A DNA stretch of 64,000 nucleotides from Diprion similis (GCF_021155765.1 NC_060108.1:23275025-23339024), one strand, 5' to 3'. Positions 12,546 through 24,871 are shown, counted from the first letter of the stretch. Notes: generated by a model not told the origin, from the sequence alone. Numbers and translations are program-made.

Positions 12546-14038
12546 TCAAAGTCTGAAAAATGCCTTTTGTGCTCGACCGTTTGGTATTTGTCCCTGAAGT
12601 CGTAATCTACGTACCGCTTCCCTCAAATGTTTTGGTTGCAGTGGGCCCGTTTCTTCGTGAGTTTCCATCACATCCAGAGCTTTAAACAGGTGCATGTTCG
12701 TTAAATTATTTCAGCTTCTGTGCTCTATATTCCTTACAGAGAAACAGTTACTATGGAATTTACAAAATCTTCATCTTTTCGAATTAAAATACTTTTCGGC
12801 AATTTTTTGAGTTTGTAATCATTTTTTTGGAGATGTAGTTTTTCATATCGTACCTTCCTCAACAATTTCGCCAACAAACACCTTGGCTATACCTGACATG
12901 GCTATTACGACATTTTGAGATACCGAGCAGCCTGTAATTGTCTGCATAATCTGAAACAAATCAAAAAGAACAAACTGAAAGGGCCTTCTGTATGCTTTCT
13001 TTGGTAAGAGATATTTGGTATTGACCTTGTGATTGTTGGTCGGAATAAATTGATGCAATTAAAATTGAGTAGGTATATAAAAAAAACGTGAGTAAGATAT
13101 TGGTTCGTCGAAGTTATCTTTCATGAAGTTTACATGCATTTTTATTGAACAGTATATGGATGCTTTGGTTCAAGGAATTAGCACCTCGAATACTACTATG
13201 AATGCAAAACTTATGAAAAGCTTTGATAAAATGAGATTACTCTTTTGATCGCTGCTTTGGGGAATGCAGCTCTCCTGTACATCTCGTATCTGTCCAATTG
13301 ATCTTCCGTAAAATTTGATACCAAAACCCTAGAATAAAAATAGTGAAAGTAATTCTATATGTGTTGTCAAATGCGTCATCTCACAACATGAAGCCTAAAA
13401 GGTGAAAACATAACGTACTGCATTTTCTCTCGTTCTTCTTCCTCTAGTTCTTTTTTACTCTTTTCTCTACTTTCTCTTCTTCCTTCTATTTTCATCGGTA
13501 CCGAATGTGGGAGCATTATATCATTTCCAAAAATGTCTTCGTGTTCGTCTTGGCTCTCTGGATCATTTTTCAAGTCCGTATGGTCATTTAATAACATTCC
13601 GCTACTAACTTGTTGGGAACTTGGCTCTTCCGTGTCTGATTGTGAATTCTGACTTGAAGTGTCAGGTTCGTTCTGTGAAATTTGAACACCAAATTGTTGA
13701 AAATTATTTGACAAGAATCACATGAGAAGTCTGTCTCGATTCAAGTAATACAAAAAATTTGGCAATCATTAGTTTTGCTTGTATTTTTGTGCCAATTCTT
13801 GTTCTGGATGTGAGTATAAAAATATCTCACATTCTTCCTTGTATTAGCGATATTGACTGCAAAAGTACAAAGTTGAAAATTTCAATATATTTACACCGTG
13901 CACCTTCAATGGAACGTCGTCAATATCCATGCCGTCGCTGTCTCTAGTTCCCGAGGGTCTAGACGGGCTCTCCTTATCTTCAATATCAACAAGCTCGCTT
14001 TCGTTCCCAGAATCATCTTTACCAAAAATATTATCCAT
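12546..14038 (-). CDS. TAF11: Transcription initiation factor TFIID subunit 11 (TAF11), 5 coding exons
   Basis: TAF11 pairs with TAF13 through a histone fold within TFIID and helps RNA polymerase II promoter recognition in the nucleus. Minus-strand coding exons, in order: 14038-13904, 13672-13419, 13328-13241, 12950-12854, 12679-12546. The phases fit and give 235 residues. Residues 1-129 are acidic and Ser/Glu-rich with a Glu/Lys/Arg run just before the fold. The conserved C-terminal domain starts near 130 ([20 protein letters not shown]), continues with [28 protein letters not shown] and [14 protein letters not shown], and ends with [15 protein letters not shown] and a short tail. The start is the ATG of MDNIFGKDD. 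It lies just inside an exon whose 5' acceptor (TTGCTTCAG) indicates an intron in the 5' UTR. Length and domain order are normal for animal TAF11. Confidence 0.95.
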
Positions 14039-14041
14039 ATC

Positions 14042-14208
14042 CTGAAGCAATAAAGTTCATAGAAGCAAAAAACCAAAATATCTTAAAAAATTCAAAAATT
14101 AATAAATTTTAGGCACACGCATAGGTTAGAAACAGCCAAACTCGATAATCGGTATAATAATGAAATAAAAACTGGCCAAAAAAGGGCTGAAGGAATAAGA
14201 AAACTTAC
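14042..14208 (-). other. Probable 5' UTR intron of TAF11
   Basis: On the minus strand a good donor (CATC|GTAAGT, GT at 14208-14207) is followed 167 bases later by the acceptor TTGCTTCAG (AG at 14043-14042), three bases before the ATG codon. A short non-coding first exon would then lie above 14209. Confidence 0.6.
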
Positions 14209-14333
14209 GATGTTTTTAATGCCAACAGTCCGGTCAGCTGCCGCGTCCTAAAGCCTGAATATAATTTGATTTTAACCGCTATTGTAGTGCGATATTGACT
14301 GGTTTGACAGGACGAGAGTGTTTACTGCACGAA

Positions 14334-14341
14334 TGACGTCA
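14334..14341. promoter_or_regulatory. CRE/ATF palindrome in TAF11 promoter
   Basis: A perfect TGACGTCA octamer lies about 130 bases upstream (minus-strand sense) of the inferred 5' UTR donor of TAF11. CREB/ATF proteins bind this site in animals. It sits between TAF11 and the CpG-rich segment at 14.5-14.9 kb that may start a divergent plus-strand transcript, so it could serve a bidirectional promoter. Confidence 0.5.
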
Positions 14342-14539
14342 CGAGCTGCGTGATCTGCCTTGCGACGTTTTTTTCTTCGAAATTACAACAACCAGCGGTA
14401 ACGAAAGGAGCGCCAAATATCAATGACAAAGACTCTCAAGGACTAACAGAGGAAAATCCACATCAACAAATTGTCGACATGATCATATCAAGTTGGCGAA
14501 AAGGATAAATACGCTGTAAATAAGGTATACCTATACAGG

Positions 14540-15105
14540 CTCGCTTCGTTAGTTCCTAAGTTGCCCGCGCGGCAGCAGCACAATCCAACGAAACACAATC
14601 GCGAGAGAAATGTTGCGGCGGTGTCGCGACGCCGCATTTGTCAATACTCGATTGTTTTAACAATTTTCTCGTACTTTCGGTCGCGTTCCGTACAATATTT
14701 TCACGCCGTGGTTACCCAATCGGGGTTATAAACAGCCGAGTGATTGAACGGCGAAAAGGGTTGAGTACATCGCGGTGTAAACGGGGTAAATATACCCGCC
14801 TACCGCTTGTGCAGCACACATCGGCAAAGTTGAATTTTAGACGGCTCTCTCTCGGACATTTGCCAAGTGTTGCGGCGAAGAGAAGGAGGAGGTGAAGGAG
14901 GAGGAGGAAACGGTGCACAGACGAAGATACACACAATACAAACACAGTCCAGTGTCTCAGTTACTTACGTCTCCCTCTTGCATATTTATTTTTTCAATTT
15001 CGTATATCAACGCAGAATCGAACCCTCATCTTTGTTTTTCGCCAACCGAGCATTCAACCAACCCTCGTTGATGCCTGCCAACTCTTCGTGTTGATGTGTT
15101 AAAAT
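14540..15105 (+). promoter_or_regulatory. CpG-rich candidate promoter and non-coding first exon of a plus-strand gene
   Basis: This segment is richer in G+C and CpG than its surroundings, with GCCCGCGCGG and GCGGCGGTGTCGCGACGCCG blocks. It ends at a good donor, AAAAT|GTGAGT (GT at 15106). Joined to the acceptor at 20346, the last two bases AT plus the first G of the next exon would form an ATG in frame with the open reading frame there, with an in-frame TGA at 15092-15094 just upstream. The extent and transcription start are inferred, and only the donor is directly visible. Confidence 0.35.
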
Positions 15106-17296
15106 GTGAGTATCTCTTTCCTCCTCGTCGATACACATGTATGGATGTATGGATGTGCATTTATACCCGTTGACACACACATCTTCGGTATGCGAAGCAA
15201 CGTGCTTAAAAAATTGCACAGTTGAATACATATTGCATCCACCAAAAACTGGTCACATCATATTCATTGTTGATAAGTCAGAGAGCCTGTATCGGGTTTT
15301 GTTGTGTGCTTGTATGTATTGTACGTAAAACCGGTTTAGGTAACAAACTTTTATCCGTATTCTTATTCCTATTCTGTTTCTTCTATTGAAAATGTAACAG
15401 CTCACGTGCCGAGAATTAAACAACGTATTTTTTTATCAGCAGCTTGTTGTTTTTCACGTTTTACTATTATGCACGCTTTATTGTTTGCCATTTTCCGCGC
15501 TGCGTTTCATCTCGTCATTTCCAATTGCGACCTCGCAATCTCTGCAATATAACTGCTTTACGTATACGCGTTTTTTTATGCAGCAGGCGGGCGTATAAAA
15601 TTCGCTCGTCGTTTTTCCGCACATGGCCAGATACTCTTGTCGCAAAATAATGAAGCACTTTATAGGCGTGGTAATTTATAGGTATCAGGATAAATACATT
15701 ACTTAAGCGGTCACTTTTCGCCTGATACTGTTCACAATACACACATCTAACAATAACAATACCACTTTCGAAACACTCACGTCTCAATTCTGATCGTAGA
15801 CACTCAGGTACACACGTGAAAAATCTATGAGATTGAAGTTAGTAACGTTATTGTAATTATATTAACGTTTCGATAAATCGTTGTTTCATAGTTGTAGGAA
15901 TGTTTGTACATATTGCGAAAACTTGACTACGTCAAAGTCACTATAAAGTTGCTAACTTCAGCCTCATAAAAATATTATTTGCTACTCCACGAAGACTAGA
16001 ATTTAAAGTACCTTCCTATGCATACGTAGGTAAGTCACACTAGACACCACGAATAAGTAGAATGCAAATTTGGGTTTGACGTAGGTACGAACCTACGTCT
16101 ATATCCTGTCTAATTACATTGCCAATTTTTTCAAAAAAAGATGGCAATAATTCAGTTTTGCTGTGTGAATTTTCAATATTACACATCGCTGTTGTCGCTT
16201 TCTTGGAAAGAAAAAAGAGAAGGTCAAGTGATAATTGTTCGAGATCGAGTTTCCGACCTTTTTACTTTTTCTCTAAATTTAAACTTGACGCATCCGACAC
16301 ATTTTCTCTAATGGTTTCCACAATCTCTGCTAATCGCATATTGATGTATCCTATTTCAAAGCGCCTTTAACTTTTCGTAAAAAAGTTTCCGTCGCGTTGG
16401 CTCGGTCTACACTGATTCGTTTTGTTAATCTAATAACCACACAGTCATTGTTCCGAAATTCTCAGCTCTTCATTGCGGATTATTTTGCTCTCGTTAAGCC
16501 GGCGTTAATTGAGTTTCAAAAAAATTTGCGACCGTCAGCGACGCCTTTCAGCGCCGATAATAATGAAAAGCTTATATAGCTGCATCAAAACTACAAACAA
16601 CTCTCGGTTTATCAGTTTCATAACAACTCCACGCATCATCGTTATTATCATCGGTGTATCGTATCGTTACTACTACAATACGGTTCATATAATTTATGAC
16701 CTAAAACTTTTCGAATCCTCTTCTTCCATTTAGGGTAACTTTAGGTGTGTAGTAGGTACGTACGTACGTGTAGAGGAGTGTATAGAGTCGTCGTAGGCGC
16801 CGCAGCATATACGGGTCAATGCCCTTGAAGCTCGTGCAAAAACTCGTCCCTGCACTCTCCTCGCATTGTCCGACGGACAGAACTTGTGGAATATTTTTCC
16901 GGTGAAATATATTTTGCAAAGATACAAAGCAAAGCAGCGCGTTTTCGTCGTCTAATTTTTATTTTTTTTCTACATCTCAAGTTGAAAACTTTTCTAATTA
17001 AACGATATAAAAAAATGTTCTTTCGAGTGATATAATTGCAGTCCCGTAACAGCAAGTTATCAATAAATAATTATCGATCTAGCAGAAGGTAAAATAAGTA
17101 TCCTTCGAAATCTTCTAACTCTTGAAGCTCGTCAGTTTATTTTGCGGCTGCTTCTATACCGGCGTATAAACACAAAGTGCCGGATACTCGTAATTCTGGT
17201 TCACCGCCGGCCGGTATTATCCAGAATTCGTAGTGTAAACTTGAAGCCCTCCTAAACAAAATCTGCCGTTTATCAAACGTATTGTCAAAATTGTTT

Positions 17297-17320
17297 GCTG
17301 CTGCTGCTGCTGCTGCTGCT
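17297..17320. repeat. (GCT)8 microsatellite
   Basis: Eight uninterrupted GCT units lie within non-coding sequence. Confidence 0.9.
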
Positions 17321-18311
17321 GATGGTAAATCACGTGATTGTATTTTATGCGCCTCTTGACGTGATTATAGGATCGTTGTTGCAGCTCTTCTCTTCCTTTC
17401 TTTGTTTCTTTTGTTCTTTGATTGGGATGATATTTTTCATCTCCGCTCCAGCTTTCCAATATTTTCAGAAGATATTCTTACGGTAAGGCAGCGGCGGGAA
17501 AATATTCGACGTTCAATTCTAACGCTCATTAAGTCATTAACGTACTTATTCATGTATTGAATTATTCTCAGTGGTTTGGCAAATATTGGCTAAAGCTAAT
17601 TCGATAATTGCAGTTGTAATTAGGGAAACTCCAGACGCAGCTTTATGCCTTCTTATGCAATCAGGAGCTGGACCAATTTCAACAAAATTTCAATCTGTGT
17701 CTTATATCACTCCATGTGAGATCCGGGAATTCCATTGCGCGAGAATATCTTATTTAATTCACAAGTTGCGATCGATTTATATACTTATTTATATCCATAT
17801 GTATATTGTATATATGTATATAGGTCAAAACCGCCGAACACATTATCGATAAAAAAAAAATATACGTTTTTTGTAGTCAGTAATTTGGGTCGAACGTTAT
17901 TCTATATATAGCTGTAGCTTTATGCAACATCACTAATTGCAGAAAAATCAATCCAGATCGGTTTCCGGCCGCCTTTATTAACGACTGACCCACTCATATA
18001 TAGCCTTTGGAAAATTCCGCGAAACATTCCACATGGCGTAAAGTACGTTTTGTGGGTTTCAGTGACCGGTTTGCTAATTAATCTTTTCACCAGGGTCATT
18101 AATGTCGAATGAATTTTCCTCGTTGATTTATTTATATGTATATAGATAGCTCATTATTATTTTCTACACATAATTGATCGTTACTGCACGGTGGGTTTGT
18201 AATATTATTCACGAAATTAATTAATTTGAGACTACCAAAATGCATTTTTAAACTCGTATGATATTCTGCTTCTAAATTATCTACACGTGTATAAAATATC
18301 GCATTGCTAAT

Positions 18312-18423
18312 GCCAAAAGGGCGTATCTTAAATTATACGCCTTTTTGGCTTTGTGGAACCAAAAAGGCGTATCAATAACGTTTTTTTTTTCTTTAATCAA
18401 CTTAAAAATGTGTATAAAGGTAT

Positions 18424-18487
<64 letters not shown>

Positions 18488-18549
18488 TACGCCCTTTTGG
18501 CTTTCAGACGTTTTTTTCTTGAAGCCAAAAGAGCGTATGCCAATAATAA
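18312..18549. repeat. Cluster of five alternating copies of a 15-bp motif around a T59 tract
   Basis: The motif GCCAAAAGGGCGTAT and close variants occur at 18312-18326 (forward), 18335-18349 (reverse), 18359-18372 (forward), 18487-18501 (reverse) and 18534-18548 (forward). The first two form one hairpin and the last two another. The outer pairs bracket about 59 consecutive T (18426-18484). It may be a decayed fold-back element or a retroposed tail, and I cannot assign a family. Confidence 0.8.
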
Positions 18550-18944
18550 AAATAAAAAATTCCATTTTTTCCACAGATTTCCATATATTATACACATTTT
18601 TCTGAATAATGAACAGAGTGATTTATCCACGTCATGATAACTTGATTTTTTTTTATTGATTTTGTTTCTAATAATTGTCAAGAGTAGGGGTGCGCTTTTT
18701 CACGCAGAAACATGATATTTAACGTGCGTAAATGCGGGTTCCAAGAGAGAGAGAGAAAGAGAGCGAGTACATATATGTAGGTCTAATTTTTACGGTCGCT
18801 GAGCTGATGCAGGGGAGAAAGAGATCCTTCCTGCCTGACTGTCTCTAAATTATCTCCGTGCTGTGGAAACGCGTGTATAATGAACACTATGGTGTTTAAA
18901 AAAAAAAAAATGATTTGCGATTTTCCACCGTCGTGCTTCCTAAA

Positions 18945-19485
18945 AATTTTGTTCAGCTCAAAAGAAAGATTTAAAAAAAAAGATGAACGTTTCAAGTTAT
19001 GTGGAAGATCGCGCTTGTTTAATTTTCTCTTTGTTTTCACGTTGTTTCTCGAATTTGTGAAGAAACACATGTTGTAGCATTTTAATTATCATTTCTTTCT
19101 TGACATTTGTATTCAACGCAAAGATCACGATTCATAACACAACGATATATAAAACGGGAATCTTATTATCCTAAATTCAAAGTTCATTTTAAATTATTGT
19201 AACTATTTCATGAGATGAAATTAACGATGAAAAGATCGTCAGATACACTTCTCATATATATTAACTGGAGACTTAATATTACAAGTCTGGGTCTTCCTAG
19301 TGACGTAAATTGATATTATGATCGATGTAAGTAATAAAAAAAAATTTATTCACGATTTTTCATAAATCTAAAAGAATGTATAAAAGTGAAGGAAAAAAAA
19401 TCGACTCACCGAGATCTTTCACGTAACGTTTAACGCTCATATTTTGCCAAAACCTTTCTTTTAATCTGAATAAACTTTTTCGGGG
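18945..19485. mobile_element. Long-TIR MITE, copy A
   Basis: The left arm (about 18950-19015, core AAAGATGAACGTTTCAAG) matches the reverse complement of the right arm (about 19415-19480), with a stretch resembling TTATGTGGAAGATC in both. The interior from about 19258 to 19375 matches, in reverse orientation, the interior of the element at 50741-51004 (for example ACTGGAGACTTAATAT). This copy has about 245 bp extra between the left arm and the shared interior. It has no coding capacity. Confidence 0.7.
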
Positions 19486-20346
19486 GTGCTATGGCGAAAA
19501 ATCGCGAATCATTTTTTTCTCGAACAACCTGATGTGCGCACATTTACACGCATTCAGACTAACACCCACACGGGGAAGGACAAGAGAGAAAGCGAAAGAG
19601 AATGAGATAGCGAGAGGTTGGGGGGGGGGGGAGGGGGGAGGTTATACCTACGTATAAAAGCTTTGGCGACGAGCTCATTCTGTTCAAGGAAGCATGAAAA
19701 TGATCAAAAGAAATAATCTTTTGCTCTCGCACAGCGGCGGCGACCGACCTACGTTATAACGTGACACCTGCAATGTGTGTGTGTGTGTGTATGGGAAACC
19801 CGCTTTCCGACCTTCCTTCCTGCTTTTTACGTGTAATAGTGACTGTATGCATACATACATATCTGTTGAAATGAATACCTTATTATATACTATAATACAC
19901 ACATCACTGGCGCATTCTGCGGCATAAGAATGATCTCTGTATAAAAAAAAAACGATAAAAGATAAAAAAAAATCGTGGACGTATAAAACGTTACGCATAT
20001 AATATAAGATAAGAAAGTTTTAAGATTGTAATTATAGTGCGTTCCATGCAGCTTATGATATTTCGAAAAATCTGTAACGCTGGCAAAACGGCGTGATATA
20101 CGGAAGAAAAATTTTAAATAAAAATAAATTTGGTTTTGAATTGCAAGAGCGAAAATTTTGATATTATATTTCGATTTCTACGATGATATACTTGTATGAT
20201 AAAAACTCTTTTGGTTTATACGTGTACTGTTTTTATAGCCATATATTTATACTCTTAGTTTTTACCGTTGTCCACCTATTTTATACCGTTTATTTTTATA
20301 TCTTTATTCACTGTTTGGTTTTCGTTCTCTTTTTCGCCCCAAAAAG

Positions 20347-20489
20347 GTGCGAAGAGGCGACGGACGTGGAGTCGTTTCATCAGCCGAAGCAGACCGCGGG
20401 ATTGACAACGACGATGGGCGTCGCCGAAGACGATGCTCCGACGCCTCCGAGTGCGACTTCGCATCCCAATCCGAATTCCAATCAAGAAG
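20347..20489 (+). CDS. Candidate 5' coding exon of an unrecognised gene (isoform 1 N-terminus)
   Basis: The exon is bounded by a pyrimidine-rich acceptor (TTTTTCGCCCC...AAAAAG) and a strong donor (GAAG|GTAAGG). It is open throughout in one frame, and its base composition is richer in G+C than the flanks. The translation is hydrophilic and Pro/Thr/Ser/Asn-rich, including MGVAEDDAPTPPSATSHPN. An in-frame ATG is at 20414-20416. If the exon ending at 15105 is joined, an earlier ATG forms across the junction. The exon ends in phase 1 (one base of a Gly codon), matching the start phase of the candidate exon at 61590. I do not recognise the protein, and a low-complexity N-terminus is expected to be poorly conserved. 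Confidence 0.5.
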
Positions 20490-22091
20490 GTAAGGATATC
20501 ATAATACTCTTCTGCAATTCTACAATTCTTGATTTGAATTTTTCACTCCACGTTACTACGCGTGCGGAAAATCTTGTCTGAGTTAAGTAATCAGAATATT
20601 CTTAAAATTGCTCCTCAAGTCTTGGAAAAGTCTTGGAATAGTTTTTTCATTTATCAACTGGAAAGTTGACGTGATATATTTTTGGTTAAAAATTGCGACA
20701 TTTTATTTTGTAATACGTGGTCTTAAATGCGTTGAATTTTCGAAGACCACGAAGCATGCAGTCGTTAGACATTTACTCTGTAAATAAACTGCCGTATAAA
20801 TTTTTTTATTCGACGCAAGACCAGCTTTTTCGTATTCTTAAAATTCATTAGAGTATGATCTACGAATTTAATTGTTCCCGAAACTCTTTGAATAGTCATA
20901 AAATGTGGATTCACGATTGCAGTAGACACCCTGAATGTATGGACATACGATACATATACGTATAGATTTGTGCGTTTGAAACCATATTAAAAATTTTAAT
21001 AAAATAATTTAATGAATTAAAAACGAATTGAAAATTTTCGGAATAAATATCATCGTCTGAAACTAAAAACATAGATTATGTTTTCTCCATCTGGTGCTGT
21101 TGCTAATGTTGTGTGAATGTCATATAGAATTTTTATTTTCCGAAATAATAATATGAAAAATTAAATAGAATTTTCATTTTTCCTTGAATTCTAAATAAGA
21201 CTAAACGTATAATTCTGATGTAAACTTCGTCAAATCCTTGGTTATCTCGAGAGAAAAAATTATTTTTCTCACCACCTTCAAAGAAATCTTTTGTCGAACG
21301 AACAATTTTTTCTTCTTGTTTATGACGCAGATTATACAATGCCATTCCAATTGTTATACCGATTTACTACCGTTGGTTTCGTACCTACCTATACCTCGTT
21401 CTGTGTTGTTATACGGGATTGCGAGTGATTTTTATCGTGGGAAACTGGTTTCATTCCTCCGGCAGCCGATGATCAGACTCCACTTGCCCAGGTTGAACGA
21501 AGATGAACTCTCGTAGAAACATATATATAGGTATATACCCGGATCAGGTGGAAGGAAAATAAAAAGAGGATTTCATCTGAATTCGTAAAATTTTCGCCAT
21601 CTTCTTCTCTAGCTTCATCTATTTTTTCTTCCATTCGTCGGTCATATCAGTCGTTTTGATTCGAAAGCCTGCATCGTTGTTCGTAGGTTTTTTTAAAAAT
21701 GTTTTTTATATATTATATCATATCATATCGAATCTAGTATCTGTATTCTATATTCCTATTAATATCAGGAAAGAAAGAAAGAAAGATTTTTTCTTTCTTT
21801 CTCGAGTTTTTGCGTAATTTTTTTCAGACTCATTTAAATGCAACGCACTTTTGTGTGATCTGAATGCTTCTTTTATTGCACAGAAGTACCAGGCATTCAA
21901 TTTTTTTTTTAAATAAGCAGGGATACAATTATATATAGTCACGTTTATCAGTGGCCGCATTTTTCTCTTAAGTGTTCTTAGTCTTCTCTGTATGATTATT
22001 ATTATTATGATTATGTTAATTACAAATTTGTCACAAGAGTCATGCCCTGGGAATTTTTAGTATGCGAGGGGTTAATTGCGTGCTTCTTATA
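20490..22091 (+). other. Putative intron sequence, no feature seen
   Basis: This is AT-rich and non-coding, with no repeat beyond short AT and GAAA tracts (around 21770-21800). Confidence 0.4.
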
Positions 22092-22135
22092 TACCGGGAC
22101 CATCTCTAGAAACTAAACAGGAACTGCGCATGCGC
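22092..22135 (+). repeat. Left 44-bp terminal inverted repeat of copy 1
   Basis: It matches, in reverse complement, 24743-24786. The copy 2 ends at 24872-24915 and 27523-27566 carry the same sequence. Confidence 0.85.
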
Positions 22136-24786
22136 CAAATGATTCAATTTCATTGGCCAGCGAAATTGCCCCGCGGAGTAATTTTCGTCAGCTAACCAAG
22201 GCGACCAACGTACACGAAATGTGACAAGGCTCTGAATATCTCGCGCGTAAAGTAGCGTATTGAGGTTAGGTTGTTATTTATTCCTACTTATCGTGAATTT
22301 TCTAAGAAAAGTGTCATTCAGCAATACCGTAGTTGATATTAGCAGATATTTAATCGACACAATAAAGGCGTCAATGGAGAAACAAATATCAAAAGCTACA
22401 GAAATTGGATCAGTTATTTATTGAAAGAAGAAAACTGAAATTAAATGTGGAACGTCATCAACGAGTGGGAGTCTAGACAAACTGAGGCAGGTAAGTAAAA
22501 ATATTGTTTATTTCAAACAGATTCTTTATTTACATAAAATTAAAAATAAATGGATTGTTGAAACCCAGTAGAGGGTTGCTCCAGAGTAAATTTGTTACAG
22601 TGCAGTGCTCCGGAAGCCAGTAATCAGTGCCAATGAACATGAAATATTAAAATAAAATCAGTAACAAGGAATAAAAGAAATAGTGTATCTTGAAACACAA
22701 AGCTTAGGAGTACAAAAAGTAGCAATTCGTTTTTCTGTCGCAATTTATTGAAAATTAGTGGTATTCAAAACAATTAGAAGCTCTTGTCTGATGATAATAT
22801 CTTTTAATATTTTCAGGTGGGAAACAAACATCATCGAAGCGAGACTAAAGTTGTCAGGCGTTGAAGCGTGTAAGTAAATTTCTGATACTATGATATTTGC
22901 ATATTACAATATTTTCACATGTATTCAATGATAAAATTCGTTTGTTCTGACAGACTTGAAGTTTCAAGTTTGGATAATAGGATGACAATCATACCTTACC
23001 TGATGGTCAAAACGTTTTGGTGGCTAGGACCCTAGTTTCTCGATTGGTGCCACTGTTCCAACCATCGAACCTGGTTGTTCCGTTGTTCCATTAGACAACA
23101 GGTATCCGAAGGAATTTCTTCTGGTCATCGCCACCTTCTGAACATCAGTCGTGGCAAAATTGAAGAGCACGACACACTACAGATCATGGTGTTTGAATAT
23201 TCCATCATTTTAGATCTATCGAGCCAATAGTAAAAAGTTTGTTATTCAACAATTGCTGCTAACTAATTTTACAGAGCAATCATTCCGTGCACCATTGTAA
23301 TCCAAGCAGTATTATTGGCCCGCATTATTTTTCAAATTTTATTTTCGGCAGTTTTGATATTTTATTTTTCACTCTCTTGGTATTCAATTCAGATGAATAG
23401 TGTTTCAAGTGTTAAATCAGATTCCAAGGATGAATTTTGATGTGTAAACTGAACCAATCTCAATCTAAAAATGTTGGATAACTTCAGTTGAAAATGTCTT
23501 TAAAATCAATATTAATCGACAGTATCATCTGACTAGCTAGTTGCAGCTATCATCCGTGCTTGAGCCTCGTTCAACCCCAGCAAGGTCTAAGGAATGCATT
23601 CACTTACTAGTACACGTTACAAATGATCACTTTGTCTACAATAGGACTTACTTGCTGGCTAACTTTTTTATGATGAATCTTTATCAGGGAGTCATCCGGT
23701 AACTTATTGAAAGCTTGAAACCAGATTCAATTTTATACTCTTACAATGGTCCTTCATTGAAACTGAGAGTTTGTGAATCTCCATTTATTACAATTAATTC
23801 TGCATCCCATGTTAACACTGTTCGAAACAAAAAATCTCATCCTAAGATTGGAAATGGAATCTGCAATGCAAAAGTTATCTAGTGGCACAAGTTAAAAACA
23901 AAGAACCTTATAACGGTTTCTGCGACAGAGGGATTCCTTCCGGATATTCATGTTACTGGATGATGTTCGGAGCACTATGAACAAGATATTGTATTGGATT
24001 TAGGTTTAAGTAAATATTTTCATGAACTTCAGTGAAAATTAGATATTCATTTGTTTCAAAGGAACAAGGGGTACAATGTTGAATCCGATAAGTCAATATT
24101 TTCATATGAATGTTCTGAACATTACTCTAAAACATGATTATCCTTAAAGTTAATTACTGAGGCACATTTTGAAAATGTTGATTTTTAACTTGTGTCACAG
24201 AATGTTTCTGAGTTTTACTCTTCGGATTAGATTTCTTGAGATTAGATTTGAAATTGAAAGAAACCGTAAGATCTACAACTTCCTTTTCCAACCAACAAAA
24301 GTGGCCGATGATCTCTGCATGTGTCACGAATTGAATGGGAAGAGAAGACATCAGCTAACAGCAGAGATGCTATTATTTTGGCTGTATTTTCTGTTGAAAG
24401 AAAAAAATTTCATTGTTATTCTTAATGTATGAAGTAATGAAAATGATTGAATAAATTGTCCCCACCTACCTGCTTCGTTTCTTCCAAGCACCCAACATTT
24501 GAACAGATTTCTTGTTTCAATCGAATAGGACGAATTTTCAAAGAGCATCAGCATTAAATTCCGACCGTTCTTTGAACAATCAATTTTCAATAACAAATGC
24601 TTCCCAAGCCTTTCCGAGTGACTATCTCAATGACTTGAGATTCTAACCTCAAAAATGCATGTGAACTACATCGCCGACAGAAACAGAGTTTGACAGCAGG
24701 GTCTCGGGGTGGCCAGACTGCACGGACGGCGGATTTAAATTCGCGCATGCGCAGTTCCTGTTTAGTTTCTAGAGATGGTCCCGGTA
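22092..24786 (+). mobile_element. 2695-bp DNA transposon with 44-bp TIRs, copy 1
   Basis: The element begins TACCGGGACCATCTC and ends with the inverted repeat of this. The repeats match for 44 bp and finish in the palindrome GCGCATGCGC. TA (or TATA) flanks both ends, consistent with a TA target duplication. The interior has only short open frames, so it is non-autonomous or decayed. Position-by-position comparison places copy 2 as its exact reverse complement about an axis at 24829. No transposase motif was identified with confidence, so the superfamily is open. Confidence 0.88.
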
Positions 24787-24871
24787 TAGATCGGATCTAT
24801 ATTATACATATATACGTTCGTACACTACGTTTAAGGTAGTTTTCTGATGAGCTGCTAATGCTTGCGAGGTA
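24787..24871. other. 85-bp spacer between inverted transposon copies
   Basis: This unique AT-rich sequence starts and ends with TA and is not itself palindromic. It is either original genomic DNA lying between two insertions or the loop of an inverted duplication. Confidence 0.8.

Larger units (their letters stand above)
15106..20346 (+). other. Putative long first intron, no coding signal
   Basis: This is AT-rich non-coding DNA holding a GCT triplet run (17297-17320), a motif cluster with poly-T (18312-18549), a long-TIR element (about 18945-19485) and a G-rich tract near 19620-19640. Translations of the low-complexity tracts are not credible proteins. Confidence 0.4.

Noticed and set aside
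14638..14945. Overlapping open frames on both strands in the CpG-rich segment
   Set aside because: The high G+C reduces stops on all frames. There is no motif, and splicing to 20347 favours a non-coding exon.
18281..18681. Open frames of poly-Phe or poly-Lys
   Set aside because: They are produced by the T59 tract and do not represent proteins.
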